Positions 12,401-25,200 of a DNA stretch of 64,000 nt are shown here, one piece after another (the stretch's first letter is position 1; each line of letters opens with the position of its first letter). The DNA is from Opisthorchis felineus (lineage: Eukaryota > Platyhelminthes > Trematoda > Opisthorchiida > Opisthorchiidae), in assembly GCA_004794785.1 (NCBI GenBank), contig SJOL01007527.1:150773-214772 (forward strand), given 5' to 3'. Under the pieces are notes generated by a model. It was not told the origin of the DNA and did no database searches. It saw nothing but the letters and a program-made list of their open reading frames with translations. A program made the translations under genes and the position numbers.

Positions 12401-15400
12401 CTGTTTTGGCACATTACAACACTTCATAACCTTGTGTTATAAGCGAAATTCGTTTTTATACCGAGGCTACGCCGAATTATTCTTTAAACAGATGTCACGC
12501 GGTCAAACAACTAACAGTGTTCTATAGTGTGATGCCGTTATCTGTTGTAAAAAAACACCTCGTGATCATTGCACCCCCACAGATTTTTAGTCGCCCACTG
12601 GCACACTGATTAAATCCAACTGCAGAGGTGTAGACCTTGTTGTTTGCTGCCAGAGGTGCGCTAACTCACAGCTCAATCAGCAAATGTCAGCAAGCCCAGG
12701 ATAGCTTTTTGTTGCCCAATTCAAAACCGAACTACTGTTTTCCGAGAAGCTCAAATGGTTTTTGCTTACGATGTGCTGCGGTCCAGGACACTTGAGGGGC
12801 GCGCTCACCTTAGTCCAGCATCACCTGTGATGAAGTGCTTTACGCGGGCAGTATGTGACATTATTCAAATCATAACTAATAGTCGTGGAATCATCTACGG
12901 CGGAAAAGTAAGACTGGTTTCGTTACTGCAGCACCTACTCTTCTGGCAAAAGTACCCAAAGATCATAAGCTGTTATATCATGGCCGGGGTGTAATCAGAG
13001 TTTCTTACATTTACTGGACTTTAGACCTTACCTCACCACAGGTGTCTTGTCGAATCAAGTGATCGTAACTTGCCAGCAACACAGAAGTTTTAGACAAAGC
13101 CAGCATGGTAGGGAAGACATGGAATATCTATATGCGCCTACCGAAAGCTCATAGTTTAATATTGTCTTGCACAGGAACCAGTAACTGTGTGTTTGATGGT
13201 AACTTGTGCTGTTATTATGATAGTCAAATGCTGGTAGAATAAACCACTGTTTGGACAAAACTGCCTTGCAAAAGTAAATATTGTTCGCATGCATCCCTGA
13301 AATTTCATTGCTGCGAAACTTACCATTCCGCAGCGCATTGCATACAAGTCCACGGATGGGACGCCAATAACCAAAGGCCCCTCTACACTGCAAAGTGGGA
13401 TCTTTCCTGGAACATTCTAAGCCTTTTTATTAGCCTGTCGAGTATGTGACGTATAGATGTGCTCACAGGCAGGGCACATGGCTGAAAGGCGGGAAGATGT
13501 GAAACGGGAAAGCATCTAAATTAACAGTTTGCTTGTCTGAAGAACATGGATAAAGCTGATGGTACAGACCAGCCCATGTTTTCCAATAAACCTGTTGCAT
13601 CATCCTCTAAGGATGCCGAAAATGATGATGCTGACGAGTCGTTTTTGCCTCCTTGGGGTTGAGGTTAACTCTGTAGCCGAGTTTGCACTGTAGGTTCTTT
13701 GCTCACTTCTGGACACCCTCCACCTATCTAGAAGGAGGGCATTCCTAAACGGTTCTGCAGAGAGGGCACCTACCGTGAAGCGCCATTGGTACCGGCATAT
13801 ATGCTTGGAGCGGCAATCTGATGTCATGGCTTGTACGATGAACGACCAAGATAGACGCCCGGAAACGGCCAACAACTCCCGATATGAAACACGTCTCAAG
13901 CGACTACCGATCTACCGAAAGTTTCGGAGACGTTATCTTTCAAATAAGATCGAATGTTTAGGGCAATATTCTCGGTGTTAACTCAAATTCCATATCTGTT
14001 TTGAAACCAAAGGACCTGGCGAAACACTTATAAAGGAAGAGCAAGTAGTTTAGTAGCAGACGATTCACGATAAGCGAGATCAGTGGCGGTCTCAACAAAG
14101 TCGAAACCTTTCGACCAACCACCAAGCAAAGTTCAGATGACGAGGTAAGGCAAACCCAATATCGATTTTCTCAGCGAAGCCAATCGGGGAGCTGAGCGTC
14201 CATAATAATTATCCGACCGCGCTGTGAGATGTTAAACATTAGAAGTGATTTTAATGTGGTTTGGTGACTAATACTGTGGCGTTGACAATTTAAGCTTCAT
14301 TGTTAGTGGCGTCGATTTTTCACCTTCTGATATAAGTACAGGGTAGAAGGTGGAAAAGAGTACACAAAACCCGTTTTTAGAACAAGTGAACACATGCGTA
14401 AGCTGCTATTAACACCCGAGTATTCTTGCCCGAAAGGCCTGGCGACCGAAAACAGCCCAATTCCACATCTGATTAGACCCGCGCAAACTGGATGCCATTT
14501 ATGGACAACAAATGAGTTCATCGATAATCCCCATAGCATGACACAGCGATGATCACTTGGGACGCATAATTAATTTGAAGAATACTTCTTTTGGTTCCTG
14601 TCACATCGTTGTTCTTTGGAACAACGAGTACTCCTGGGGAGTGGACAAACCAGTCTTGGATCGGGATGGACCTTCATGGTGGAAACCAATTTATCGACCG
14701 CGCAAACAGGCACTACTATACATGTTTCCTATTTCGATGATAATAATCAAACAAGGTGACCCCCATTTATTGTTTTTTGACCCCTTTATATTATCTTAAG
14801 TTTAACAGACATCCTTATAAATACCACTTTTAATGTTCATGAGCAGTCCTTCAAGAAGCCACCATCTTAAATGCGGCGGTGGCACTTGCACCAGAGTCTT
14901 GATTAGGTGCACGCTTCTGCGCATCTTGCTACAGTTGCCAGCATTTCATTGCAGGCGTTTTGTCCATGAGGGAGATCCGTGGTATAGAGGCTGGCGTATC
15001 GGTCCAGCATTGCTAGTGCCGTCACTTTTTTTGCTTTGAAACGCATCATCATCAAAGTTAAGCTGCGGAGGCCAGAGCTCCTTATACTGACTTCTTTGGA
15101 TAGTTAAACTTGACCTACGTCATCCCCATATTGCTACCTGAACTGCTATCTGACTGCTCAAGGTCATCCCATCTTTGCAAAGATCAGCAGTTTCAGTTCA
15201 AAATTGTCACTTCTTTTCTAACATACTATTGTGATTCTGTTCCCATTATTTCGAAATCTACTCTTCCCTCAGTTACAGCTTTCCGCCATATTGCCTCATA
15301 TCACCTGTGCTTCTCCTTCGCCGATGTCCACATTGTTAAAATCCGTGAGTCAGTTTTGGCAACACCCCACTCGTATCAGACCATGCTCATTTTTATATAA

Positions 15401-18400
15401 TTGCCCCGCTTCCATGCACACCCAGGTACTCACAACTGGTGTCTGTTGCGCATTCATTCTGACTGTACTATTGAGATCATGCCTGACGGTGAGCCACCCA
15501 CCGGTTAGCAATTAGCGTTATTAGCATTAGGTGGCTACTGATTAGCCTGCAAGGGAGTATCCCTATTGACAAAGCATTTAAGCTCACTAATCGATGGTGG
15601 TGGTCCTGATGCGGAAGAATGACAGATTACTTTTGTATTCCCGTATTCTCGATGGGGCAAATTTAAATATATCTTGTGCGCTCCTTCAGGATCTTAGCAT
15701 GAGGTTTGGATTTTAATGCTGTAGCTCCTGCTGACAAAAGATGGACCTCTCCTGCATGACTGCTGAACTTATCATATACTAAGGATATGCTAAAACCCTT
15801 TGGCTTGACTTCTAGGTTAAGCACATTAACCGCCAGTCATGCTGTGTCAACCAAATTACCGATATCAGACTTTGAAGCGCCAGATACCTTGGCTATTGGC
15901 AAATATAGCAATTTCATGTAGAAGTTCATTCAGAGGTCCAAAGGTTTTCGTGGGTTTTTCGTTGAATGTCTTCACATTATTTGTTTAGGCGTGTGCGAAC
16001 TGCTGCTGCTCTCCACTCCATTGTCCTGGTATCAATAAAAGCATTGTTCATCAACATTAAGTGCAGGATTATTTTTCAGTCCTTAGTTGCTCACTTTGCT
16101 GATAACATTATTTGCTTCGACTGAATGTTGTCGCTTTGCGGTCTCTCACTAACGTTTGCTTCACAAGTGTTTTTGATCCAACCATCCGAGAAATTTGGTA
16201 CAATCAGTCTGCTACACCTTCGCGTCGAGTACGTACGTGCACATCGATCTGAAAAGAGCGTCACATACCATCACTCCCGTGGGATACATATAACCGAATT
16301 CCTCAGTCGGTATTAAAAAAAAATCGGATTTCTAATAAAAAGGAATATATAAGAGAGCTCAGTGGACAAAAGTGAATGACCGGGTTAAAATTAAACCACG
16401 GGGAGTGAATTTGCAGAAGGGTAGTGAGTAGCTTGCGGCATCAAATCGCTCATGCGCATCACCTTGTGCTTCCATGTGCTTAGTTTGAAGATGGAAAGTG
16501 CAGCCGAAGGTTCGCGGTGGGCATAGACCGGATAAGCAGGCACCATCAGCAGCTTCATCCACCCGGCAAAAACTACTATACTGATGAGTGTTCGGACCTA
16601 GGCGCTGAGCGGTCCCGCGGTCATATCAGCTGAAACTTTGTTTCGCTCTGGAATGCTGAGATTGCAGGGGAGCATCTAAAGAGAAGCAAGCTTTCACACC
16701 TCAGGCAACTGTGTGGCGGGGCGGTGTAGGGGTGAAGTCATACTACTGCGCCTAAGGTTCTCAGGTGAATAACCATACTTACTATGGATCAGACTTTTGA
16801 GTTGAAGGGCACGGTGAGATATATCTACAAGATCTGTTTTCGGCTTGAGCGACCAGGCAGTAGTTCTTTCCCTAACTCCTCTTTCTCCGTTGATATCCTT
16901 TCTAACCCATTCTGCAACTCTCCAAAAGACGCTTCGGGATCACTTTGCTAGCCGAGTTTAGTTATCCAACATATTGCCCAGTGAAATTGGCCATAACACC
17001 AATTTATATATTCCAAGAGTCCCGTTCCACTGAGTAACGATTGATATATCTGCTGTATGTTAAGTACGCCAGGAGCTCTCCACTGTCTAGAACATCGTTT
17101 CTTTCAGCAGGAGACATGTGGTGAAGTTAACCTGTAAAGGGCGGCGCAAACAATCGCTGCTGAGAGAGAACTGTTGCTTTTAAGCGTGTGGGAAATTTGC
17201 CCTAAAAGCTGCATCATTGTGAACGTTGAGGCATTTGGCGCATGAAATATTGCCTCGCGTGCGTCGCAATTCTTGTCTTCTAGAAGCTTCGACTTTTTTA
17301 CAATGGAATCTGATAGGTTAGATAAGACCTAAAATATGTTGTTTGAAATTTTTTTTACCACTAGCCGATAGAATTGCGATATCTAAATAGGCGATGGTGT
17401 TATGTCACGTGGCTTTTCCACAAACACCTAATCTATCGAACCATGAAGGCTAGTGATTGCAAAACTCCTTTTGCGTCTAAACTAAGCACGATACGTATCG
17501 TTTCAGGCTACGTCGTTTCATGGTAACACACCTCCGAAAACCTCAATAAATGGAAAACCAACCTTTCAGTACCTCAGCCCTCGTTCTTCCTTCGGTTGGC
17601 CTGGCAGCTATGCAGGGAAAGAGTTACTGAACATAAACAACAGCCATAACCATATAACACCTCTTGTTCCACTATCGCCATTTTTATGGCATATACGCAC
17701 GAACAGTTCTGCAGAACTTCTATATTGGCCCCTATCCCTATCTCTTGATGACAGTCCCTTGAGCTGCAGTTTGAGTAGGAGTGAGGCATACGCAAGTGGC
17801 ATCAAACTATTCCTAATAGATGTTGGGAAACAACACAACCTTTACATAGAAGGTCTGAACAGGTTCAGCATTATTGAACACAGATCATCGCGCGATTTTT
17901 CCAAATCGAGATTCAAAATTCCATTGTGGAAAACTCAACCAGCGCTGCTTCGCTATTCTCACGGTTTAATTATTAAATTACGGGTCTGGAACTGTGACTG
18001 TCTGGGGCTTTTCTACAGTGTACTCCGTTGCTTGAAATGGCGGGTAGAACATTCATTTGTTGCCATTATGGCCCGTTACCCATGGTTCTGTAGACGAGTG
18101 AGTGTGTGGAAACCAGTATCGTGCAGTGTTGGGTACAATAGCAGCACATACAAACAGACAAAGTGTAGTAAAGTTTTAAACGACAAGATAATAGCAAATG
18201 TTACAGTAGTTGGCGTTCTCAAAAGTTCCCATCCAATTTTTATCAAATAAATCATTTAGTAAATTGACCTGAGGGCGGTGGTACAAGCAGAATGTACGGA
18301 GTAGTCGGTCAGGAGTCATCCGAAACAGGTGCGAAGCATGTCACTATAGCCATTAGTGCGCATCTACAGGTGGGCGGGCGCTTGGATTGGGGCAGGCGAA

Positions 18401-18467
18401 GAAATTCAATAGACAAGGATGAAGTCAATAAGTAGCTAATTGCTTGTTATCATATTGCGAGGATTGT
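12401..18467. other. Gene-poor stretch downstream of the ATPase
   Basis: Apart from the small candidate exon at 13.3 kb, I see only isolated frames of 60-163 codons without motifs. The longest, 17759-18250 (plus), has 163 codons, no recognised domain and an overlapping minus-strand shadow. It lies in the presumed 3' UTR or downstream flank of the ATPase gene. A minus-strand frame at 16359-16562 is likewise unmatched. Confidence 0.4.
13324..13382 (-). CDS. Candidate small exon, unidentified
   Basis: A 59-nt stretch between a tgcagtgtag acceptor and a consensus GTAAGT donor (minus strand). It can be read as GPLVIGVPSVDLYAMRCGM or, in another frame, as GYWRPIRGLVCNALRN. Neither is recognised. 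It is listed because both splice signals are good and a frame compatible with the 10.1-10.36 kb candidate exists. Confidence 0.2.
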
Positions 18468-18680
18468 TCACGTGGGTTTTTGAGTGCAGCTATGCGAATG
18501 TCTGCGTCGTTCAGTGTTACCACCCATGTACTGTTGTTCAGGTGCGTCTTCTTCGCCTTGCGGCTTGGGCGAAATAAACACGTCTTGACTTTCACTGTCC
18601 CCAGCTGAGGTGTCGCCAGCTGCCTGAATGCCCGAGAAGTAGAAACGTACATCCTCCAGAGAATAATATCGTGGTATTTT
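18468..18680 (-). CDS. ATP13A: ATP13A exon i: terminal exon
   Basis: Seventy codons and a TGA stop. The acceptor is strong (ctctccattgtctacag) and phase 0 matches exon h. It reads KIPRYYSLEDVRFYF, then a low-complexity stretch with GDSESQD, GEEDAPEQQ and a basic RRRHSHS near the end. No homologue is recognised for this piece. It is assigned to the ATPase because it is the first in-phase, well-bounded open exon after exon h on the same strand. The frame in the second register of the same DNA (18425-18652) is a shadow. No clear AATAAA signal was seen on the minus strand in the following few hundred bases. Confidence 0.65.
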   Translation of the reverse strand, partial: KIPRYYSLEDVRFYFSGIQAAGDTSAGDSESQDVFISPKPQGEEDAPEQQYMGGNTERRRHSHSCTQKPT

Positions 18681-18860
18681 CTGTAGACAATGGAGAGTGC
18701 AGTGGAACAAGAGCAGAGAGGTTAACAAGTACGCATCCTGGGAATAGTACTTAGATAGGAAAGGTTCAGTTTAGTTCGGATTCATTCACTAAGACTGCAC
18801 AACTGGCGGCCATGCGTATAAGCACTTTTAAGAAAATCTATAATGGTTGTAAGTAAAGGG

Positions 18861-19725
18861 AACTACTCACAAAGTTGCTGAAAACTCTTCGACAGCCAAC
18901 GACCGGTTTCGCACTTTTCGGGGCTCATCAGGTAGGCGAAGTCCCTGAGTTTCCGTCAACCTTATGTTCCACTTGAACCGAAATTGGACAGATCTTGACA
19001 AATACACTCGTTTGCATATCAACTGGGTTTTCACGGGAGAGTCAACTGGATCCCTCGTTTATGATATTCAGCAACCTTGTTAGTAGTTTCCTTTATGAAA
19101 GCATATTGCGATATCTCAAATACCAAACCAACTGAAACATGAGGCGGCCTTAGTGCAGCACATTCACTTGAAGAAGATCACAAACGAGAGATTCAGTTGA
19201 GCTTCCCGTGAAAACCAAATTGATATGCAAATGAGTGTTTTGTCGAAAGTAAAGGTCGAAAAAAGGTTTGGAGTTGTACATGCGTGGTGCCTAAACCATC
19301 CCGACACAGCAGGTCTATTCTATTTTTTGGAGATTCTGGTTGGACTCCAATTAGTGGACCACGCAACACCTTACCGCCTCCTGTCACCTCTGCGTCATCA
19401 CTGGAGTTAATCAGACAACGACTACATCCACAGTGACAGATGCATTGCGTAGTGGTATAGCACCGTTACAGGGTGCTACAAACCGTCCCCAAAACCCTTG
19501 CACTCCGAGCAGTGACACAAGCCCTCGTCTAATGTATCCTGTAACAACCTTGCTATGTTCTTAAGCGGACGAGTGTATAAGTTGAATTTCGCGCAATTTG
19601 GGTTCAAGTAGAACATAGGATTGACGGAGTCTCGGGGACTGCGCCTATCTGTGGAGCCCCATGAAGGGCAAAACCAGTCCTGAGCTGTCGAAGAGTTTTC
19701 AGCAACCTTACGAGTAGTGTATTAT
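18861..19725. repeat. Palindromic (foldback) repeat family, disrupted copy
   Basis: The left part (18861-19065) begins ctactcacaaagttgctg and contains ggtttcgcactttt, ctcatcaggtaggcg and a gcatatc..ttttcacggga stem. The reverse complement of these pieces follows in two blocks, 19176-19240 and 19566-19725. The latter ends with cagcaaccttacgagtag, the inverse of the left terminus. About 320 bp of unrelated sequence interrupt the right arm. A second terminus-like cagcaaccttgttagtag sits at 19069-19086. The family recurs at 53.0 and 63.1 kb. Confidence 0.75.
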
Positions 19726-20479
19726 GTCTAATCCCTACAGAACTTTGAATCTTATTTCGGAAACTGTCATTTCTACTTTGAATCCCGGTATATAAATTTA
19801 CACGTCACACGCGCCGAAAAATTCTGCATATTCATGAACAATCGAAGGGGTACGTCTGTTTTTGTGCATAGTAAGGTATAGAAGTGTTGGAATATTTGCA
19901 ATCCATAACGTATCTCAACGTTGTGCAGCGGCTCTAAGCATTCAGACTGCCAGGTAGGGACTGTCGGATAGACGAAACAGATGCGCATTGCCCTCAAGTC
20001 TACGGAACCTCGAATGAAGTTTAGTGGTTAACCAAAATTTCATTCTATTTTGTGGTAAACGACGGCACCACGTCCCGTTGGCTGGTATCCCACCTAGGTT
20101 AAAATGGTTTTGAAGGAGTCCTTCATAAGGCTGGCCAGGTTCTGAGCAAACGATACCTTAGAAAATGGCCCTGAAAAGAGACTACTACCAGGAAATAACC
20201 AACCCCAAATTTATCCATAGTAAGAGGGGCTCTCTTCCAAAGAAGGGCAGCTCGGTAAACCAGGCTGAAAGGGATTCTACTGGGTTGTCGGGTAATCAGG
20301 TGAAGATAATCTAGAAGATTATCATAGAAAATTGGGTGCGGGGACGTCAGCTGATTTTTAAGCTGAAGGACGGGAGTTCCCGGGAGAAAACCTCACAGCG
20401 TGTAACTGTGGGAGACAGCAGCCATTCTACGAAAGCATAGCAAGAAGTTTCTCTGTGGAGAATTTTGTGTAAAGAACCG

Positions 20480-20620
20480 CCATGCTCCACAACAACGGCC
20501 CGTGACTGCAAAGCTAAATTCAGATAAACATCTTTCGGTGTACGTTTGCTTCAAGAAGGCATATGATGCTGTCCAAGGTGTCTATTCACCCATCCTCATA
20601 AAATAGAAACTCTAAAGTAC
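20480..20620 (+). mobile_element. Possible LINE RT fragment (FKKAYDAV motif)
   Basis: The plus strand reads LSVYVCFKKAYDAVQGVY, resembling the RT box '(F/Y)(V/I)DFKKA(F/Y)DSV'. The usual Asp before Phe is Cys here. Surrounding sequence (20100-20880) has no open frame, so this would be an old fragment inside the eighth intron of the ATPase gene, or just downstream if the alternative stop at 21150 is used. Confidence 0.35.
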
Positions 20621-21158
20621 AGACTGTGTACCGGGCGATTCAGCAAATCAAATAGAAATCAGGAACGAACTGGACCATACAGCAGAAGTGTAAGGCGAAG
20701 TGTGGCCTGTCATTGAAATCAACCGATATAAGTATGCTGAGAGTTTTGATTCACTTTACCCCTAACCAGATTGTCCTGTAAAATGCAATGGGCTCCAGGT
20801 TGACTTCTCTGTTACCAATTCCTTGGAGTGGAAATACCCCGTTTTAGTCCCATTAAACAAATAAAGTTATTTATGAATATTGCTGCCCTCATATCATTTG
20901 ATATCTCTCTTAGCAGTGCTTGGAAAATGCTGCAACTCTAAGTGTGATGAGGAAGCGCTTTTACTTACACAAAACGTTAGAAAGTAGCTTTCTTTACGGA
21001 TCATCAGGTGAGTGTGAACGCTAACTAAGCGAAAAATGTAGGTATCACCTATCATTTCCGGAGAAGCAGTGCTGTGTTCGCAGTCAATGCAGATGACAGC
21101 ATAGCAAAGTTTGTAATGATAGAGATCTCTTGCGGCAAGTAGTAACAAATCAACTTAC

Positions 21159-21528
21159 AACAGAACAACCAGAAGGGTGGCGTGATCTTATTAGGTGACT
21201 GGATTCTCCCAGAATGCCTGCTTCAACATCCCCGACCTGAAATCTGACATCCCCACATTGCTCTATGCTGCTATCAGGCGGGACAAGAGCGACCTTTGTT
21301 GGCGAGTCAATCTGGGTGGGTAAAACAAGCTCCTCGTCCTCTGACTCTGAGGACAAAACAGACGCAGCTCTTTTGCACGACCGGTCGTCTAATCCAATAG
21401 GTACGTCTTCATTGAAGAGTTCCGATGGAAGAGCTTGAACGCTTGCTGATCGAATGATAGGAGGCCATGACCCCGCCAAGCGGTCAATTTCTTCTCGAAT
21501 GCGTTCATAGTCCTTTATTTGAACGAAC
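21159..21528 (-). CDS. ATP13A: ATP13A exon h: cytosolic tail, acidic/serine-rich
   Basis: A 370-nt exon, phase 2 in and phase 0 out, between a cattattag acceptor and a GTAAGT donor. It starts [21 protein letters not shown] followed by PPII. This parallels the short basic 'K..(Y/F)..L..EL....WPPLP' ending of human ATP13A2, where the family protein normally stops. Here the frame runs on for about 100 more residues. They are rich in Ser, Asp and Glu, include SSESEDEEL and SPTK, and have no recognisable domain. If the donor is not used, the frame closes two codons later at a TGA (21150-21152), giving an alternative C-terminus. Confidence 0.85.
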
Positions 21529-22104
21529 CTAATAATGAGTGCAACGGAGAAATGGATGAAGTAATGATAAAAGTGCACCACAACATGATAATTATGGATA
21601 TTTTATAAAATTCACTCAACGAGTTCCCCGTGCATGAGTAATCGAGGATCTGGTGATTAGGAAATGTACTGCTAGAGGGGAGTTCAGTACAGATTTCAGC
21701 CCAACCGGGGTAGCCAAGCAACGTCTCTTTGTGGGAACAAATAAAACTATGAAATCGGCAGATTTCCTGTTGCCTATGGACAGTGGTCGCGCTGACATCA
21801 AACTGGCTGTGATCTGTTCGTAGGGTCTAACCATATCGACAAGTTCTTAAGTGTGCGAGCTGAACGTGTGTCACACTAAAAACATGCACATATTCAAAAG
21901 TGATCGGCTACATGGTTGTTGACCCACTAGTCGCAGGAATTCATTTGTATTCGGTAGGTCAGAATGCATAAATCCGTCAACGGCTAGAACGAGTCAAATA
22001 ACATGCCGTGAATGTATAATGAGAAATTTGTCCCAAGACCAGCATACGTTTGGTCACGAGCAGTATCTGATCCACTTTGCACAATGATCAAAATGGACAC
22101 TTAC

Positions 22105-22253
22105 CTAGGAAACAAGGCACGACGGATGTGTAGCATATGACGCCGAAACGATACACCATCGACGACCATTTCAAGCAAGTAGCAGATCAGGAAGTTTGCC
22201 AACACGATACCATGAAGGAGGATAACGAAACGAATCGAAGGAATTCGTATGGT
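22105..22253 (-). CDS. ATP13A: ATP13A exon g: M10 and start of the C-terminal tail
   Basis: A 149-nt exon, phase 0 in and phase 2 out. The acceptor is tttgttttag and the donor GTAAGT. It reads TIRIPSIRFVILLHGIVLAN and then FLICYLLEMVVDGVSFRRH, followed by HIRRALFP. This matches the family pattern 'R.IP...F...LL....LNF...(F/Y).LE' of M10 and the juxtamembrane basic segment. It lies 17.9 kb downstream of exon f in the transcript. Its assignment rests on motif order and phase. Confidence 0.9.
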
Positions 22254-25200
22254 CTAAAACAAAGAAATGCATGACCTTCGAGCATCCATAATTAGATAGT
22301 CAACAACAAGGTTTTTAAAAGAAATTGCAACGAGGTGACTTTATTTGATGTAGCGGCTGGTATCGATTGGAGAAGATCCGTCTATGGTCTAAGCGTCAAA
22401 GGGGTGGCTCCGACGAAAGCCATTGAAAGCCCTACTAAGCCAATCCGGAAGAAAGGATTTGACAACTGTATCGTGCCGCAGCTCGGATGTATAATACAAG
22501 TCGCCTGTCACAGTAAGAATGATGGGGTGTAAGGAGGTGGGATTGAGAACAAATGACAGTGCAAGACAAACGGTTGACACTGAACTGAAGACAGAATATG
22601 GTGTTTTAACAGGATAACGAGTTCTAAAGATAGCTTAGAGGAGTGCCTTCGTAAACTAATCACAGAGAGTAAGCTTCAGAAACCCACTACCCCAAAAACT
22701 TATATCAACAGGTACTTAATAATATATCAGTGCACCTACAGCCCACGGGCAAGTCAGCAACAGCCCCATAGTCTATTACTGGGTCAATAACGTATACTCA
22801 GAGAATCCTGAAAGAAACGATTACAGTCCCTTCTAAAAACATGGCACCAGACCAACCCAAATTGAGGAGCAATTTTACGTAACTTGATAATCATGACATT
22901 TCGTCAAGCTTCTGCATCCATCGGGCTGTGTTTGTCACTAGAAAAATATGGTTATGTGAAGTAGCACTGCAACCCATAATATTAACAAAAAGCGAGAATG
23001 GAAACGTCCAACAGGATGAGTTCAAATTGAAAAAAAAGTTTCAACTCATTGCTTTGCGTGTTCGGATGCCGTTATTGTCAACGATGACGCGTGCTACCCC
23101 GCGTTGCAACAGAGTAACCCGCATGCAACAGGTCTCTGTTGCCACATTCACGGTACAGCTATCGTTTGCCCAAAACTCCTATAGGGTGTGAGACAGACTC
23201 GTTACCACGTTCTAAACGTGAGCCAAAAAAGCGATAAGAATGGAAAATTCTTCAACGCAATCGAAGGTCATTCCAAAAGCAACAAGTACGGTCTGGTATA
23301 CAAAAACCTAGGAGATTTGGTGTGAAATAAATGAACTAGAACTATCAATTCTATCGATTTTTAGGATTTCGGAAAGAGCACTTCCTCGAAGTCCACAGTA
23401 GCAGTCCCGGTCCGTCCAACATGAGTGCATTCAGATTATTTGAAGTTAATTACTTACATACGTAATGCGTCTTCCCGTAGTTCCTTCTATCTCAGGTAAA
23501 AAAGGCTGAAGCAGGCTGAGCCAGTTTACTCTGTTACACGGTTGATAACTAGCAAACTAAACTGAACTGAATTGGATTCTATAAGAAACGTTTCTGATAG
23601 TTACTCGTTTATTCGTTACCTATGTGATGCTTCTTGTGGTTGACAACAGCATTGGAATTCTGATGGGATTCCAGTGAAACTCCATTTTATGACCGTTCAA
23701 CGCTACCGATTAGTTTGTCGTCTTATCAGACCTGAGTGCATTGAGGAAAGCCGAGCATCCAACTGTCCCGTCAAACATAGGATCAGAGTTGTAACTTTCG
23801 AATGCTGGTATTCAACTGGCTGCTGCATAATGGTCTCGTGAGTAACGTCTTTGCCAAAAAGATATTATAACTGAACGGGCTTAGCCTGGCGTTTTGAGAC
23901 TGGTGCGCGTAAAAAGGGAAACTGCGTGGTTTAGAGTGTGCGGGAATTCACAAGCTCAACTAACCAAACAAGGTTACAATAATGCGGTTTTAGCATCTTC
24001 GCAGGATAGAAAAAAGGCGAAAATGTGTCGGACCAGTTACCAGCTTCCAGTTAACTACGACATTGTGACGCTGTTTTGAGTGTTGCCTGTAAAACGGTGG
24101 TTTATCAAAGTGATCAGCCCTACCTTTTGTGACGATAGTGGTGCTTGTGGACGAGGAAACTGCTGATTATAAAAAGTTGGCTTTTACATAAAGGTTTATC
24201 ACCATACTGTTACCAACTTCAATGTTTAATTAAACTGCCACCTAAGATCAAGTCATTTGCGGAAATAGTTGGTCGAAGTGTCCCCACCACACTCCTTAAA
24301 AAAGCTGTTTTCAGATGAACAATTGTAGGCGTGTTTCAGGCTCAACGTCAGGTAACCGACTGTGATTCTATGTCAGCGGGATTAAAAACGGTGCTGATAC
24401 GGATAACATATTAAATATTCCACTTTCTGGAAAGTGCTTTTTCTCGGCAATGCCTACTCAGGCCCACAAATGCAAAGGTTTTAAAATAAGAAAAGTTTGG
24501 TAACTGGAACGGCTAGTGTTCACTAGTGAGGATGTTAGCCAGAGAATGAGTCACCTGAAAATATATTCGAAGAAACCAACCAGAAGTCAGTTCCCAAGGT
24601 TATCCCATCAGGTAAGGTGCAACTGGACCAACTGACTGGAAAAGTCTAATCCAACGGACCTAGTAATCACTGACAATTTTGAATTATAGATGAGTCGATG
24701 AATACCTTTAATGGTTTCACATATAATATGAGAATATTTGTTTCACGCACTACAATGATGTTTGGAAACACAATACGAACGAAAAGAAGTTCACGTTATG
24801 TGCACTGAGCCCCCCTATTCGAAATATACACAAATCTCTTCTACTCTGCACTAAGTTCCATAATGACCTAAAAATGGGTTTGGGTTCATGAAGACCAGCC
24901 AAGTATCACTGAAGAATACTTGTGACAACTTTTGGTGCTGTGAGCACTGCAACCAAGCGTAGAATTTGTTTCCGCAATTGTGTTGTCTAGGACTGCTTAA
25001 TTGTGGACTTCCACCACTCTGCACGCTAACATCGAATTACACAAACAGAGTCAAACATTCTTTCGCGAACCGGCGGGATGTTGGTGTGGGCCTTAGTGCG
25101 AAATTCTCCGATCCCTTCGGTATCGGCCCAGTTGAAACTTGGGGCGACCTTTACGCAGCAAATTTGATTAGATGCACCCCAGTCTAACGTCAAAGTCAAC

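Noticed and set aside
17759..18250. 163-codon plus-strand frame
   Set aside because: It has no motif, shows unusual composition, overlaps minus-strand frames, and lies in the downstream flank of the ATPase. Length alone is not enough.
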